Source: a virus
DNA: 32,457 nt
IMG/VR virus record: IMGVR_UViG_3300050033_000347
Span: 1 to 32,457 of that record
Direction: 5' to 3' (one strand)
Shown: positions 14,809 to 23,488 of the stretch, one piece after another
Numbering within the stretch: the stretch's first letter is position 1
Layout: the number at the start of each line of letters is the position of its first letter
Program-made: the position numbers and the translations under genes
The notes under the pieces: generated by a model
Told to the model about the DNA's origin: nothing
The model's input: only the letters and a program-made list of their open reading frames with translations
Databases searched by the model: none

Positions 14809-15738
14809 ATGAGTAAAGAAACTATAGTAGACAAGTTAATTTTGAAATTAAAAGAAGTTCAACTTGATGAAACTAAATTAGCTGCAACAACTGGTGATAC
14901 TGGTACAACATCTGGTAGTACACTTCAAACAGTTATCGTAACTGAAATTATACCAAAAAACTATAAAGTATCGTATTCAGCAATTGGTGCACCTGTATTG
15001 GTTGAACAAAAGGGTAAAGAAGTAGCAGCACCTGATGACGACTATAATTTAGTAAACGGTAAAACAATAACAGTTGTTAAAGGTAAATTAACTGCTGAGA
15101 TTAATACACCAGCAGAAGTTACAAGCGGTACAACTGGACAAACAGGTACTACTGGCACAACTACAATGGCAAAAGTTATTGTTAATACATTAGACCTTAA
15201 AGCATATCCGTGGGACGTTTGTATTGCAGATCAAAAGAAAGCTGGTTACAGTGATGAAGATGCAAAAAAGATTTGTGGAAAGATCAAAGCAACTAACATG
15301 TCAAAAGAACAATATGACGACCTTAAAATGGCAATGTCAACAGCAGATAGCGTAAAAAGTGCTTTAACACGTGCTGGCTTAGATATTTCAAAAGCTGGTA
15401 GTTATTGTTTAAACTTTTCAATTGGTGATGACGGTAGCATGACATACGGTACACTTCAGACTAACACATATCAGGATTTGATGCTTGCTAAAGAAAAAGA
15501 AATTGGTGAAGCTGTTGACACTAAAGTAAAAGAACTTGAAACAGCATACGAAACAAAGATGAAAACTCAAAAGGATAATTACGAAAAGGTAATTAAAACT
15601 TTAAATAGTAACACTAAAACAATCAACACAAATCCTGCTAATTCAGAGAAAGAAGTAGTAAAACCAATTACAAAAGCAGATTTGTTTAGAGCAGAAGTTT
15701 TGGCAATGAAGAAAGCCAAAGGAATTAATATTGAATAA
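14809..15738 (+). CDS. Probable capsid scaffold protein
   Basis: A 309-residue protein located immediately upstream of the major capsid gene. The C-terminal third (about 225-309) is a charged helical/coiled-coil region ('EIGEAVDTKVKELETAYETK') ending 'KADLFRAEVLAMKKAKGI', typical of scaffold tails that bind capsid subunits. The middle holds 'AYPWDVCIADQKKAGYSDED' followed by 'AKKICGKIK', a short Trp-Asp-x-Cys...Ile-Cys motif often seen at the ends of phage prohead proteases. The N-terminal part contains Thr/Gly-rich segments ('GTTGQTGTTGTTT'). The role inferred is to template the prohead and then be digested by the maturation protease encoded upstream. Confidence 0.6.
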   Translation: MSKETIVDKLILKLKEVQLDETKLAATTGDTGTTSGSTLQTVIVTEIIPKNYKVSYSAIGAPVLVEQKGKEVAAPDDDYNLVNGKTITVVKGKLTAEINTPAEVTSGTTGQTGTTGTTTMAKVIVNTLDLKAYPWDVCIADQKKAGYSDEDAKKICGKIKATNMSKEQYDDLKMAMSTADSVKSALTRAGLDISKAGSYCLNFSIGDDGSMTYGTLQTNTYQDLMLAKEKEIGEAVDTKVKELETAYETKMKTQKDNYEKVIKTLNSNTKTINTNPANSEKEVVKPITKADLFRAEVLAMKKAKGINIE

Positions 15739-15780
15739 AAACATAATTTAAAAAATAATTTTATATAAAAAATAATTAAA

Positions 15781-16794
15781 ATGGGTAAAAATAAAAAAGA
15801 CGAATTTGCAAGTCTTAAAATGGGTCTTGAAGAAACATTTGAAAACACTTTGAAAATGGATTTCGATGTAACTAACGCTGTTGACTTTACTAATTCACAG
15901 GGTCAGGTTATGATCGTGGATATAATTCAGGCTGGTGACGAATTTCAAAATAAATATATTGGTGTTCAAAAGAATATTAAATATAAAGAAAAACTTATTG
16001 ACGTTGGTGTTGGTAAAACATACATTCAGAAAACAAATAACAAACTTTCAGCAGTTGCACTTTCAGGTGGTTCAACATTAACAGATATTGACATTGAAGT
16101 TGTTGAATTGGCTGTTAAGGAAGGTTACGAACCTGACGAACTTAATCCAAAAATTGCTGGTTTGCTTTTGGCTGCCGGTTCAAGTCCTGACAATCCACTT
16201 CCACTTAAAGACATTGTAATAAGTCTTAAAGGCCTTGAAGTTAGTAGACTTAATTCATATCAGTTATGGCAGGCGAAAAAAACCGGTTCAACACAAAATA
16301 TGAATTATTTTGATGGGTGGTTGACACTTATTAATAAGTCAAGTGGTGTAACTTCTGGTGGTACTGCACATGCATTTAGTGCAAGTACAGTACTTGCTGA
16401 CATGGTTAAATTTAACAATGTAGTTATTAGTAAATTCCCAGCATGGATTAACAACGGTTACGCTGTTTTCATGTCACCTTCACAATTTCAGTGCTTCTAT
16501 CAGACTAAGTTCGCACAGAATGGTGTTGTTGATGCATTGACATTAGCAGCTGGTGTTACAAAAACAAGTTTTACCTTCAATAATGTAACTTATTACAGTA
16601 TGCAGGGTATGATCGGAAGCAACCAAATAGTTGCTACACGTCTTGGTAACTTAACAGCAGGTACAGATTTGGTTTCTGAAACAGATACCGTTAAATTTGA
16701 ATACTTACGTGAAGCTGAAATTTACAGATTAGAGATTATCTATAAATTAGGTGCACAAATTGCACGTGAAAAAGAAGTTATAGCAACCCTTTAA
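15781..16794 (+). CDS. Major capsid protein (HK97 fold, probable)
   Basis: A 337-residue protein of typical length and composition, following the scaffold and protease genes. The N-terminus is helical and charged (1-30), possibly a delta-like region. The core has 'AVDFTNSQGQVMIVDIIQAG', a Gly-rich loop, a spine-like helix region ('STVLADMVKFNNVVISKFPA') and 'NNGYAVFMSPSQFQCFYQTK'. The end ('LREAEIYRLEIIYKLGAQIA') matches the closing strand of HK97-type proteins where the capsid axial domain ends. It forms the icosahedral shell. The fold call is from layout and context rather than a strict signature. Confidence 0.8.
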   Translation: MGKNKKDEFASLKMGLEETFENTLKMDFDVTNAVDFTNSQGQVMIVDIIQAGDEFQNKYIGVQKNIKYKEKLIDVGVGKTYIQKTNNKLSAVALSGGSTLTDIDIEVVELAVKEGYEPDELNPKIAGLLLAAGSSPDNPLPLKDIVISLKGLEVSRLNSYQLWQAKKTGSTQNMNYFDGWLTLINKSSGVTSGGTAHAFSASTVLADMVKFNNVVISKFPAWINNGYAVFMSPSQFQCFYQTKFAQNGVVDALTLAAGVTKTSFTFNNVTYYSMQGMIGSNQIVATRLGNLTAGTDLVSETDTVKFEYLREAEIYRLEIIYKLGAQIAREKEVIATL

Positions 16795-16802
16795 CATATT
16801 AT

Positions 16803-16844
16803 GACACTATAACAGGAAATAATTAATTGTCCTGTTATAATGTC
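16803..16844 (+). other. Hairpin between major capsid and downstream gene
   Basis: TATAACAGGA (16808-16817) pairs with TCCTGTTATA (16830-16839) across a 12-base loop, extended by GACA/TGTC after one mismatch. It is not followed by a T run. It lies just after the capsid stop, and would be inside the coding region if the downstream gene started at 16827. It may be an mRNA-stabilising or processing hairpin that protects the capsid message. Confidence 0.6.
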
Positions 16845-16883
16845 TTAAGTAAAAATAATTTTAATTTAAAAACGATATATATT

Positions 16884-17447
16884 ATGGGTTTATTAACAGG
16901 TATTGGAAGAGAAAGTTCTAAAGGTCAGGGTGGTTTAATGGATGTCAGAATTGCAATTTTTGGTGATATTGCAACAACTGGTATTACTGTAACATCTGGT
17001 GGCACTTTAAGTTTTCATTGTCCTGCTAACACATTCAAACAATTTCAAGTTAGCAAAGAAGGTGGTAGCAAGTTTATGAGCACTCAAACGGGTAACGTAG
17101 CAAATGCAAGTAATAGCTGGAAACAAGTATTAACAATGAATTTCAGACGTAATCAGATACAAAAACGTAGGGAAGCAAGTGTATTAGCACAAAATGAAGT
17201 AGTAGTAATTGTAAATGATAATTTTACACCAACATCAGGTGGCACAGTTGGTAATTTATATGTCTTTGGTATAAAAGTAGGTAATGACTTTGGTGGTGCT
17301 GATGCAACATCAACAGTACATGATACTGGTGGTCAATTTACAGATGCAAACAGCATGGTGGTAACACTTGAAGCATTGGAAAGTCATGAAGCATATACAA
17401 TAAGTGCTGCTGATTATGCCAAAATAATTGCTGGTACGGCATTGTAA
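16884..17447 (+). CDS. Probable major tail (tube) protein
   Basis: 187 residues from the ATG at 16884, which follows an A/T-only leader. An in-frame GTG/TTG-type extension back to 16827 would overlap the hairpin and is not preferred. The protein is beta-rich. The segment 'SWKQVLTMNFRRNQIQKRRE', then 'EVVVIVNDNF', 'LYVFGIKVGNDFGGADA' and 'VTLEALESHEAYTIS' follows a pattern I recall from tail proteins of Bacteroidetes phages (a Thr/Gln-rich strand, a Val-Val-Asp-x-Asn strand, a Gly-rich loop and a final Leu/Glu strand). It lies directly after the capsid gene and before a strong terminator, suiting a highly expressed structural protein. No other tube candidate is in the window. Confidence 0.5.
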   Translation: MGLLTGIGRESSKGQGGLMDVRIAIFGDIATTGITVTSGGTLSFHCPANTFKQFQVSKEGGSKFMSTQTGNVANASNSWKQVLTMNFRRNQIQKRREASVLAQNEVVVIVNDNFTPTSGGTVGNLYVFGIKVGNDFGGADATSTVHDTGGQFTDANSMVVTLEALESHEAYTISAADYAKIIAGTAL

Positions 17448-17485
17448 TTAGGTTTTTTGGTTTCATATTTCATAATTCTTAAGTG

Positions 17486-17517
17486 AAAGTGTTAAGTTGA
17501 TACTTAACACTTTTTTT
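17486..17517 (+). terminator. Strong intrinsic terminator after the capsid/tube genes
   Basis: AAAGTGTTAAGT (17486-17497) and ACTTAACACTTT (17502-17513) pair perfectly across a 4-base loop, followed by TTTT. It closes the tape measure-protease-capsid block. Confidence 0.92.
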
Positions 17518-17552
17518 ATTTACCATATCTAAGAAATATATAACTGTATAAT

Positions 17553-17565
17553 GTATTTATATAAT
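17553..17565 (+). promoter_or_regulatory. GTATTTATATAAT promoter-like element 6
   Basis: GTATTTATATAAT, 127 bases upstream of the fibre gene and 36 bases after the terminator. Apart from this element, the remaining bases to 17686 contain no convincing gene. Confidence 0.6.
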
Positions 17566-17686
17566 GAAACTAATTTATATAAGTTGAAGTATAGTCAGAA
17601 AATAGTTGAAATGATATTCAAACTTAATAATAACGTTCTAAAAATATTTGAAGATTAAATATAAAAATTAATAAAATTTAAAATAA

Positions 17687-20308
17687 ATGCAGTACATAAC
17701 AAGAAATTTACCTTTAACGTTTCAGATAAAATTATCTAATGCTGAAATAAATCCATATAGTGGTACTTATAATTTTAATGTACGAAATGTGCAAACAAAT
17801 CAGCAAACAGTATTAACACTTGTTGATATTTCAACACTTAAAAACATATATTCAAAATTTACAATTGATAGTGGTACAACATTTGGTTTATTTACAGGAC
17901 AAAATGATGTTAGTATATATGATATTGTTTCTGGAAGTACTTTAATTGCTAAAGATCGTTGGGTGGTTACAGATACTGAAATTGATAATAATATATATTT
18001 CATGCAAAGTGATAACAATCCTGTTGTTTATGGTATATATACAGATGCTGTTCCTTTTACACCAATATTTACACTTACATTATTAACTTCTGGTGTAGAT
18101 GTATTAATAAAATTACAACAAGGTAGTCCAAATACTGAATCATTTGATATTTGGCGTAAAATTGGCACTGGTGGTACTTATATAAATATTGGAAATGATA
18201 TTACTTCTTTTGTTAGTTATGATAATATTCTTAATTATAACACTGAATATTTTTATAAAATTAGAGCAAAAAATACTGTAGGATATTCAAATTTTACAGC
18301 AGAACAAAGCATTAATACTGCTAATATAACTGGTGTTACGGGTAGCAGTTATTATACAAAGTCAGAAATTAACACATATACTGGACAAACAGCATTATTA
18401 CTTAATTCTAAGTTAAATTTAAATATTTTTACTGGTTATACAGGTACTACAGTAAATAAATCTAATTTTAATATATATACTGGCACAACAGCACCAAATA
18501 CATTTTTAAATAAAACTGCTTGTGCATGTGATAGTAAATTATTTAATGCTAAATCTTCATCATATTATCTTAATACAGGTAGTACGGCATTATGCGCAAC
18601 AACTGCTGGTAATGCTTTGGCATTGTGTGGATGTACTCCAAATTGTTTTTTAGGTATTAATGATTGTGCTGCTGATAGTGCTAAATTTAATAATCAATTA
18701 TCTACATATTATCTTAATACTGGTTCAACTGCTGTATGTGCAACCTGTGCAATTGGAGCAAAAAATCTTTGTGGTTGTGTACCAGCATCATTTCTTTTAT
18801 CAGGTGGTACTGCAATAAATAGTTTAAAATTGGGTGGTCAATTACCAGCTTATTATCTCAATACTGGTAGTACAATTACCTGTGCAGCAGATTCTGCTAA
18901 ATTAAATAATAAACTGCCAGTATATTATCTTAATACAGGTAGTACTGCTTTATGCGCAACCTGTTCAGTTGGTTCAAAGAGTCTTTGTGGTTGTGTACCT
19001 GCTTCATTTCTTTTATCAGGTGGTACTGCAATAAATAGTTTAAAATTGGGTGGTCAGTTACCTGCCTATTATCTTAATACAGGCAGTACAATTACCTGTG
19101 CAGCAGATTCTGCTAAATTAAATAATAAACTGCCAGTATATTATCTTAATACTGGTTCAACTGCTGTATGTGCAACCTGTGCAGTTGGTTCAAAGAGTCT
19201 TTGTGGTTGTGTACCTGCTTCATTCTTACTTAGTGGTGGAACAGCAGTAAATTCATTGAAATTAGGTGGTCAGTTACCTGCTTATTATCTTAATATTGGT
19301 AGTACTATTGGTATTGGTTGGTCAAATTTAACTAAGGGTTCAACAGTTGCTGGTTGTGGTACAATTGCAAGTGGTACATCTTGTAATAATACTTTTTATG
19401 GTGTTTGTGCTGGTGCTAAAATAGGATGTGGTGTTGGTAATATTGCTGTTGGTTATGAGGCACTTTATTGTAATATTAGTGGTTCTTATAATACTGCAAT
19501 TGGTTATTTAACACTTTATAATAATGCTTGTAGTTGGATAAGCTACTGTAAAGGTCAATATAATACTGCAATTGGTGGTACAGCACTTTTTTCTAATATT
19601 TGTGGTTGTAATAATACTGCAATTGGTTATTCTGCAGGTTATTGTAATCAGACTGGAAATACTAATGTTGCAATAGGATATAATGCTGGTTACTGTGAAA
19701 CTGGCTCAAATAAATTATATATTCATAATAGTGGTAGTGTTAACCCTTTAATTTATGGTGACTTCTCATTAAAATGTATTAAAATTAATGGTTGTTTAAA
19801 TGTAACTGGTTGCACGACATCAGTAAAATTTATTGAAGGTGGTACTTGTTTAGGAAGTACTTATTTGGGTTTAACATCTTGTGCTTGTGATTCAAAATGT
19901 TTAGGTACAAAACTACCGGCATATTATCTTAATACTGGAAGTACTGCATTATGTGCAACAAATTCTGCTTGTCTTGGTGGAGTATTACCAGCATTATACT
20001 TACTTACTGCTGCAAGTATTGTTGTTGTGACAGGAACAAGTCTCACATTATCTTATGCTACACATAATGCTAAGATAGTTGAATTGACAAATACAGGAGC
20101 AACAACTGTATGGCTTCCTACTGGAATGACAGCAAATTTTCAAGCAGATTTTACAAGTGTTAGTGCAAGTAATAAGACATTCTGTCAATGTACAGGTGCT
20201 TGTGTGAGAAGTCTTAGCAGTCACGTCATATTGACAGGTGCTTATAATATGGCAGCATTATATTTAAGATGTACAAATAATTATGTTTTGTCTGGTAATC
20301 TCTGTTAA
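17687..20308 (+). CDS. Cys-rich repetitive tail fibre / receptor-binding protein
   Basis: An 873-residue protein. Residues about 118-208 look like a fibronectin type III domain ('YFYKIRAKNTVGYSNFTAEQ'). From about 280 it carries repeats of the fibre type '...KLGGQLPAYYLNTGST...' (the L-G-G-x-x-P-x-x-Y-L pattern of T4 gp37-like fibres), including a 72-residue unit near-perfectly repeated (residues about 351-540). Residues about 580-675 have 'NTAIGY'-type repeats, like the head repeats of trimeric autotransporter adhesins. The C-terminus is a small beta domain. Roughly 45 Cys residues occur, all after about residue 275, which is exceptional for a fibre. It probably binds host surface structures as a trimer. 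It follows promoter-like element 6. Confidence 0.75.
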   Translation: MQYITRNLPLTFQIKLSNAEINPYSGTYNFNVRNVQTNQQTVLTLVDISTLKNIYSKFTIDSGTTFGLFTGQNDVSIYDIVSGSTLIAKDRWVVTDTEIDNNIYFMQSDNNPVVYGIYTDAVPFTPIFTLTLLTSGVDVLIKLQQGSPNTESFDIWRKIGTGGTYINIGNDITSFVSYDNILNYNTEYFYKIRAKNTVGYSNFTAEQSINTANITGVTGSSYYTKSEINTYTGQTALLLNSKLNLNIFTGYTGTTVNKSNFNIYTGTTAPNTFLNKTACACDSKLFNAKSSSYYLNTGSTALCATTAGNALALCGCTPNCFLGINDCAADSAKFNNQLSTYYLNTGSTAVCATCAIGAKNLCGCVPASFLLSGGTAINSLKLGGQLPAYYLNTGSTITCAADSAKLNNKLPVYYLNTGSTALCATCSVGSKSLCGCVPASFLLSGGTAINSLKLGGQLPAYYLNTGSTITCAADSAKLNNKLPVYYLNTGSTAVCATCAVGSKSLCGCVPASFLLSGGTAVNSLKLGGQLPAYYLNIGSTIGIGWSNLTKGSTVAGCGTIASGTSCNNTFYGVCAGAKIGCGVGNIAVGYEALYCNISGSYNTAIGYLTLYNNACSWISYCKGQYNTAIGGTALFSNICGCNNTAIGYSAGYCNQTGNTNVAIGYNAGYCETGSNKLYIHNSGSVNPLIYGDFSLKCIKINGCLNVTGCTTSVKFIEGGTCLGSTYLGLTSCACDSKCLGTKLPAYYLNTGSTALCATNSACLGGVLPALYLLTAASIVVVTGTSLTLSYATHNAKIVELTNTGATTVWLPTGMTANFQADFTSVSASNKTFCQCTGACVRSLSSHVILTGAYNMAALYLRCTNNYVLSGNLC
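18740..19310 (+). repeat. 216-bp tandem repeats in fibre gene
   Basis: Units start at 18740, 18956 and 19172, exactly 216 bp (72 codons) apart; the third is partial and more diverged near its end. Synonymous differences between copies show some age, but protein sequence is largely kept. Confidence 0.9.
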
Positions 20309-20311
20309 AAA

Positions 20312-21100
20312 ATGTTTATAACTCGTAGAGGCATATTATATCCTTTCAGTTCTTTTGATGCTAATGCTCAAGCATTAATTGCTCGTATGATAGCAGCAGG
20401 AGAAACTCCTACATCTGCAAGACAGAATGCTATTAATACTTGTATTCTTAGTCTTAAAGCAAATAGTCTTTTTGATACTATGTTTGATGTACTGGTAGTC
20501 ACAAGAGCACACGGAGCAGCATCTGCTGTAATGAACTGGATTAAAAATGCTAATAATGGTATACCTACAGGTAGTCCTACTTTTACTACAGATGTTGGTT
20601 TTAGTTCTGCAGGTTATACACAATATATTAATTCAAATTATGCACCTGCATCACAAGGCACAAATTTTACTTCTCTTAATGCTGGTTTCTTATTGAAATT
20701 ATCTGGTACTATTACAGGTGGTTATGGTTTACACGGCACAGTAGGAGCAACTTATGCTGATAGAATATCAATAGGTAGTGGTGCTTGTTCTGACATTAAT
20801 AGTTCAACTATAGTAGGTACAACTGTAGTAATTGGTTATAATGCAGTAGTAAGAACTGGTACAACAAATATAACAGACCTTAGAAATAATAATGCTCCTG
20901 TAGTTAGTGCTCAAGCATTTTCAACATTATCTGCTACTAATCCTGCTTTTATTTTATCTTATAATGCTGCGGGTAGTCCTTGGAATGCAAGTAACTGTGT
21001 TGGCGAAATAGTTGAAATATATGGTTTTAGTAAGTCAATGACACAAGCACAATTTTTAACTTTTCAAACTATAATGAATACTTATTTTACAACTACTTAA
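20312..21100 (+). CDS. Tail/receptor-binding-like structural protein
   Basis: A 262-residue protein starting 4 bases after the fibre stop. The N-terminal region ('DANAQALIARMIAAGETPTS', 'INTCILSLKANSLFDTMFDV') matches a pattern seen in Bacteroidetes phage tail proteins, where an Asp-Ala-x-Ala-x-x-Phe segment precedes a helical linker. The rest is beta-rich with Ser/Thr/Gly loops ('GTITGGYGLHGTVGATYADR') and a closing 'GEIVEIYGFSKSMTQAQFLTF', in keeping with a concanavalin/LamG-like binding domain. It probably decorates the tail tip or fibre. The assignment is by resemblance and context. Confidence 0.55.
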   Translation: MFITRRGILYPFSSFDANAQALIARMIAAGETPTSARQNAINTCILSLKANSLFDTMFDVLVVTRAHGAASAVMNWIKNANNGIPTGSPTFTTDVGFSSAGYTQYINSNYAPASQGTNFTSLNAGFLLKLSGTITGGYGLHGTVGATYADRISIGSGACSDINSSTIVGTTVVIGYNAVVRTGTTNITDLRNNNAPVVSAQAFSTLSATNPAFILSYNAAGSPWNASNCVGEIVEIYGFSKSMTQAQFLTFQTIMNTYFTTT

Positions 21101-21119
21101 AAGCAAAATATGGATTATA

Positions 21120-21404
21120 ATGACAGAAAATCAAAATATATTAAAAAGTGATGTAAAAATACCAATCTGGATCTTCAGTATAATAGTAACTCTTATGTTG
21201 GCATTATTAGGATTTATAGCAGTCAATGCAACAAGTAGACAACAAGTTGTGCAGAATAGTATTGAGATAAGTAGTATAAAAAATAATGAGATAAAGCAAC
21301 TTCAATCTGATAAAGCAGATAAAGCAGAAGTTGTTACAATGCAAACAACATTAGTGAGAATTGAAAATAAATTGGATAATTATATATTATTAAAAAGCAA
21401 ATAA
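21120..21404 (+). CDS. Small membrane protein with coiled-coil tail
   Basis: A 94-residue protein with one hydrophobic helix at about 16-36 ('IWIFSIIVTLMLALLGFIAV') and a C-terminal coiled-coil-like region ('EISSIKNNEIKQLQSDKADK'). This is the layout of some holin-associated or inner-membrane spanin-type proteins. It starts 19 bases after the tail gene and ends 2 bases before the next membrane gene. No endolysin is visible in the window, so a lysis role is only an inference. Confidence 0.6.
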   Translation: MTENQNILKSDVKIPIWIFSIIVTLMLALLGFIAVNATSRQQVVQNSIEISSIKNNEIKQLQSDKADKAEVVTMQTTLVRIENKLDNYILLKSK

Positions 21405-21406
21405 TT

Positions 21407-21700
21407 ATGATAAATATTATTAACTATATAAAGAAATTAGTTGATGAAAAAGACTCAGCAAGCAGTAAAATAGCAATGGGACTAATGTTTGCTTTTTTTA
21501 CCATATTACTAATTATAGCAAAAATAGTAATTCAATCAATACCAATGGATGTGCTTTATTTTTCAGGTGGTATGGTACTTAGTCTATTTGGTTTAAATAG
21601 TATTGATAAATTTAGAAAAAATAGTAATGATTCATCAGTTGTGAATACTGAAACTCACACTAATGTAGAAATAAATAAAAAAGAAGAACAAATAACTTAA
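21407..21700 (+). CDS. Two-helix membrane protein, holin-like
   Basis: A 97-residue protein with a charged N-terminus and two probable membrane helices (about 22-44 'KIAMGLMFAFFTILLIIAKI' and 50-66 'VLYFSGGMVLSLFGLNS'), separated by a short loop. The C-terminus is hydrophilic and acidic/basic mixed. Two-helix proteins of this size are commonly holins. Its neighbours are also membrane proteins, which supports a lysis cassette. It cannot be separated from other small membrane proteins by sequence alone. Confidence 0.55.
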   Translation: MINIINYIKKLVDEKDSASSKIAMGLMFAFFTILLIIAKIVIQSIPMDVLYFSGGMVLSLFGLNSIDKFRKNSNDSSVVNTETHTNVEINKKEEQIT

Positions 21701-21706
21701 ATAATT

Positions 21707-22018
21707 ATGATAAAATTTAGTGGTATAACATTAATTAATAAGATTCTTTTTGGTGCGATCATAATATTCAGTCTGTTAGCATTCATGAAAGGATGTTCTT
21801 ATGGTAAGACCAGAGTCAAATGTCCGACAATAACAACAAATATTAAATATATTCATGATACGATCACTCGTGAAATACCTAACTATTATACATATTACAT
21901 TCAGGGCAAAGATTCTATTATATATCAAGAGAAATTAATACCTGCAAAAGTAGATACTATAGCTATTTTATATGATTATTACGCTAAACACATATATAAC
22001 AGGCAATGGAAAGGTTAA
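21707..22018 (+). CDS. Single-pass membrane protein, spanin-like
   Basis: A 103-residue protein with an N-terminal hydrophobic helix (about 10-28 'ILFGAIIIFSLLAFMKGCSY') and an extracytoplasmic-looking tail ('IHDTITREIPNYYTYYIQGK', 'KVDTIAILYDYYAKHIYN'). The pattern resembles phage i-spanin or Rz-like proteins, although coiled coil is not strong. It ends shortly after 'YNRQWKG'. The +1 frame stays open from an ATG at 21972 to 22091, so the C-terminus may be truncated by an indel or overlapped by a small gene. It is third in the membrane-gene run before the portal gene. Confidence 0.5.
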   Translation: MIKFSGITLINKILFGAIIIFSLLAFMKGCSYGKTRVKCPTITTNIKYIHDTITREIPNYYTYYIQGKDSIIYQEKLIPAKVDTIAILYDYYAKHIYNRQWKG

Positions 22019-22091
22019 ATGGACTCCTTATATAAAAGGATTTGAATTTGGTACAGGAATAAAAATATTACAATTTAAAACAAAAAAATAA
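21972..22091 (+). CDS. Possible small overlapping gene or frameshifted tail, 39 residues
   Basis: ATG at 21972 in +1 relative to the spanin-like gene, running to TAA at 22089-22091, four bases (22092-22094) short of the portal ATG. The product reads 'MIITLNTYITGNGKVKWTPY' and continues with 'IKGFEFGTGIKILQF' and a basic tail. It may be a genuine overlapping gene (as in nested spanins, though no lipobox Cys is present) or the displaced end of the upstream protein. The evidence is its position and freedom from stops only. Confidence 0.25.
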   Translation: MIITLNTYITGNGKVKWTPYIKGFEFGTGIKILQFKTKK

Positions 22092-22094
22092 GAA

Positions 22095-23456
22095 ATGGAA
22101 GACAATATATTAAGTGAAAATACTTTAAACAATAATGATGTAGTTAAAAAGTCATCTTCAGGTCAAATTGACTATAGTGGCTTTGATGAACTTGAAATGA
22201 CTGCCAATGTATTTGGTGACGGTACACGTATTATACCAAGAATACAAATACAGTATTCAAAAAAGTATATGTTATGGTGTGATAATAGTACAACAGCTAA
22301 TGATTATCCAAACAAACTTCTTGAATTATATAATAACTGTAGTTTACACCACTATATATGCAATTTAAAAGCACTTCTTATTACGGGTGCAGGATTGGTA
22401 TTAAAAGATTCTGGTGCTACTAATGCGTCTAAAACACAGCAATTTCTTGATCAATTAAATTCAGATGGTGACAATGCCAATATGGTACTAAAAAAACAAG
22501 CACTTGATTTGGTTTTATTTGGTGGTCATGCTGAAGAAATACCTTTTACAAAGAATTATGATAAAATTCTTGAAATAAGACATTTAGAAGTACTTAAAAT
22601 AAGAACTGCACGTCCTGACACATACGGACAAATAAACGGCTTTTTTTGGGCATTTGCATGGACTGATACCTATAGACCTTCACGTGCTATTTATTGTCCT
22701 AAATTCAATGCTATTAAGGCAGCATATAACAGGGATGCATATAAAAAGATAATGGATGATATTCAATATAATAATGTTAGTCCGTATGATATGGAAACAA
22801 TGAAAGACTTTATAAATACTGGTAGTACAATTAACTTTTATAAAGAATATACACCAAATAGTTATTATTATCCACTTCCCGATTATGTTGCTGTCATACC
22901 CGCTATTGAAATTGACATTGAATCAGATATTTACGCTTTATCATCTTTGAAAAATGGTATGGATAGCGGTGTTAGAATTAATTTAATTGGTGACCCTGAC
23001 GACCCCGAATTTAAACGTGGTATTAAGAACATGTTAAAAAACTATACTGGTAGTCGTAAAGCCAATAAACCTTGGATAACAATTAGTCAGACCCCTGAAA
23101 CAAAACCTGACATGGAAGCAATTGGCACAACCAACAGTTTAGCACAAAAATATAAAGTTATAAATGATAGTCAACAACAGAAAATACTTTCAGGTCACGG
23201 TATTAACAACCCTGCAATGGTTGGTATATTGGTAGCTGGTAAGTTAGGTAACACAACAGGTGTTGAAATATATCAAAGTTATCAGATATTTCATAATTAT
23301 ATAATAAAGCCTAAAAAGAAAATTCTTGAAGATTTTTGGAATACTATTATGAAATATAACGGATTGGCAGAAGTTGAAATAAAAGACGTTGACATTTTCA
23401 CACCACAAAACACACAAATACCAAAAGGTAATGAAATTGTTACTGATATAGTATAA
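22095..23456 (+). CDS. Portal protein
   Basis: A 453-residue protein with features of SPP1/PBSX-type portals. It has an N-terminal strand-rich wing ('CSLHHYICNLKALLITGAGL'), a region with 'LDLVLFGGHAEEIPFTKN' and 'EIRHLEVLKIRTARPD', and a clip/stem region with 'FINTGSTINFYKEYTPN' and 'SDIYALSSLKNGMDSG'. It also has a crown-like segment 'LSGHGINNPAMVGILVAGK', which matches the loop before the central helix in portals, followed by 'EIYQSYQIFHNYIIKPKKKI'. Portals form the dodecameric gate through which the terminase packages DNA. It stands about 12 kb from terL, against the usual terminase-portal adjacency. It is followed by head-tail connectors. Confidence 0.8.
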   Translation: MEDNILSENTLNNNDVVKKSSSGQIDYSGFDELEMTANVFGDGTRIIPRIQIQYSKKYMLWCDNSTTANDYPNKLLELYNNCSLHHYICNLKALLITGAGLVLKDSGATNASKTQQFLDQLNSDGDNANMVLKKQALDLVLFGGHAEEIPFTKNYDKILEIRHLEVLKIRTARPDTYGQINGFFWAFAWTDTYRPSRAIYCPKFNAIKAAYNRDAYKKIMDDIQYNNVSPYDMETMKDFINTGSTINFYKEYTPNSYYYPLPDYVAVIPAIEIDIESDIYALSSLKNGMDSGVRINLIGDPDDPEFKRGIKNMLKNYTGSRKANKPWITISQTPETKPDMEAIGTTNSLAQKYKVINDSQQQKILSGHGINNPAMVGILVAGKLGNTTGVEIYQSYQIFHNYIIKPKKKILEDFWNTIMKYNGLAEVEIKDVDIFTPQNTQIPKGNEIVTDIV

Positions 23457-23488
23457 AAATAATAAATAAAACTTAAAATATAAATAAT

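Noticed and set aside
17551-17658. 35-residue open frame starting ATG in element 6
   Set aside because: The ATG lies inside the GTATTTATATAAT element, so it would be at or upstream of the probable transcription start. Other copies of the element are followed by early stops in the same register. No supporting feature seen.
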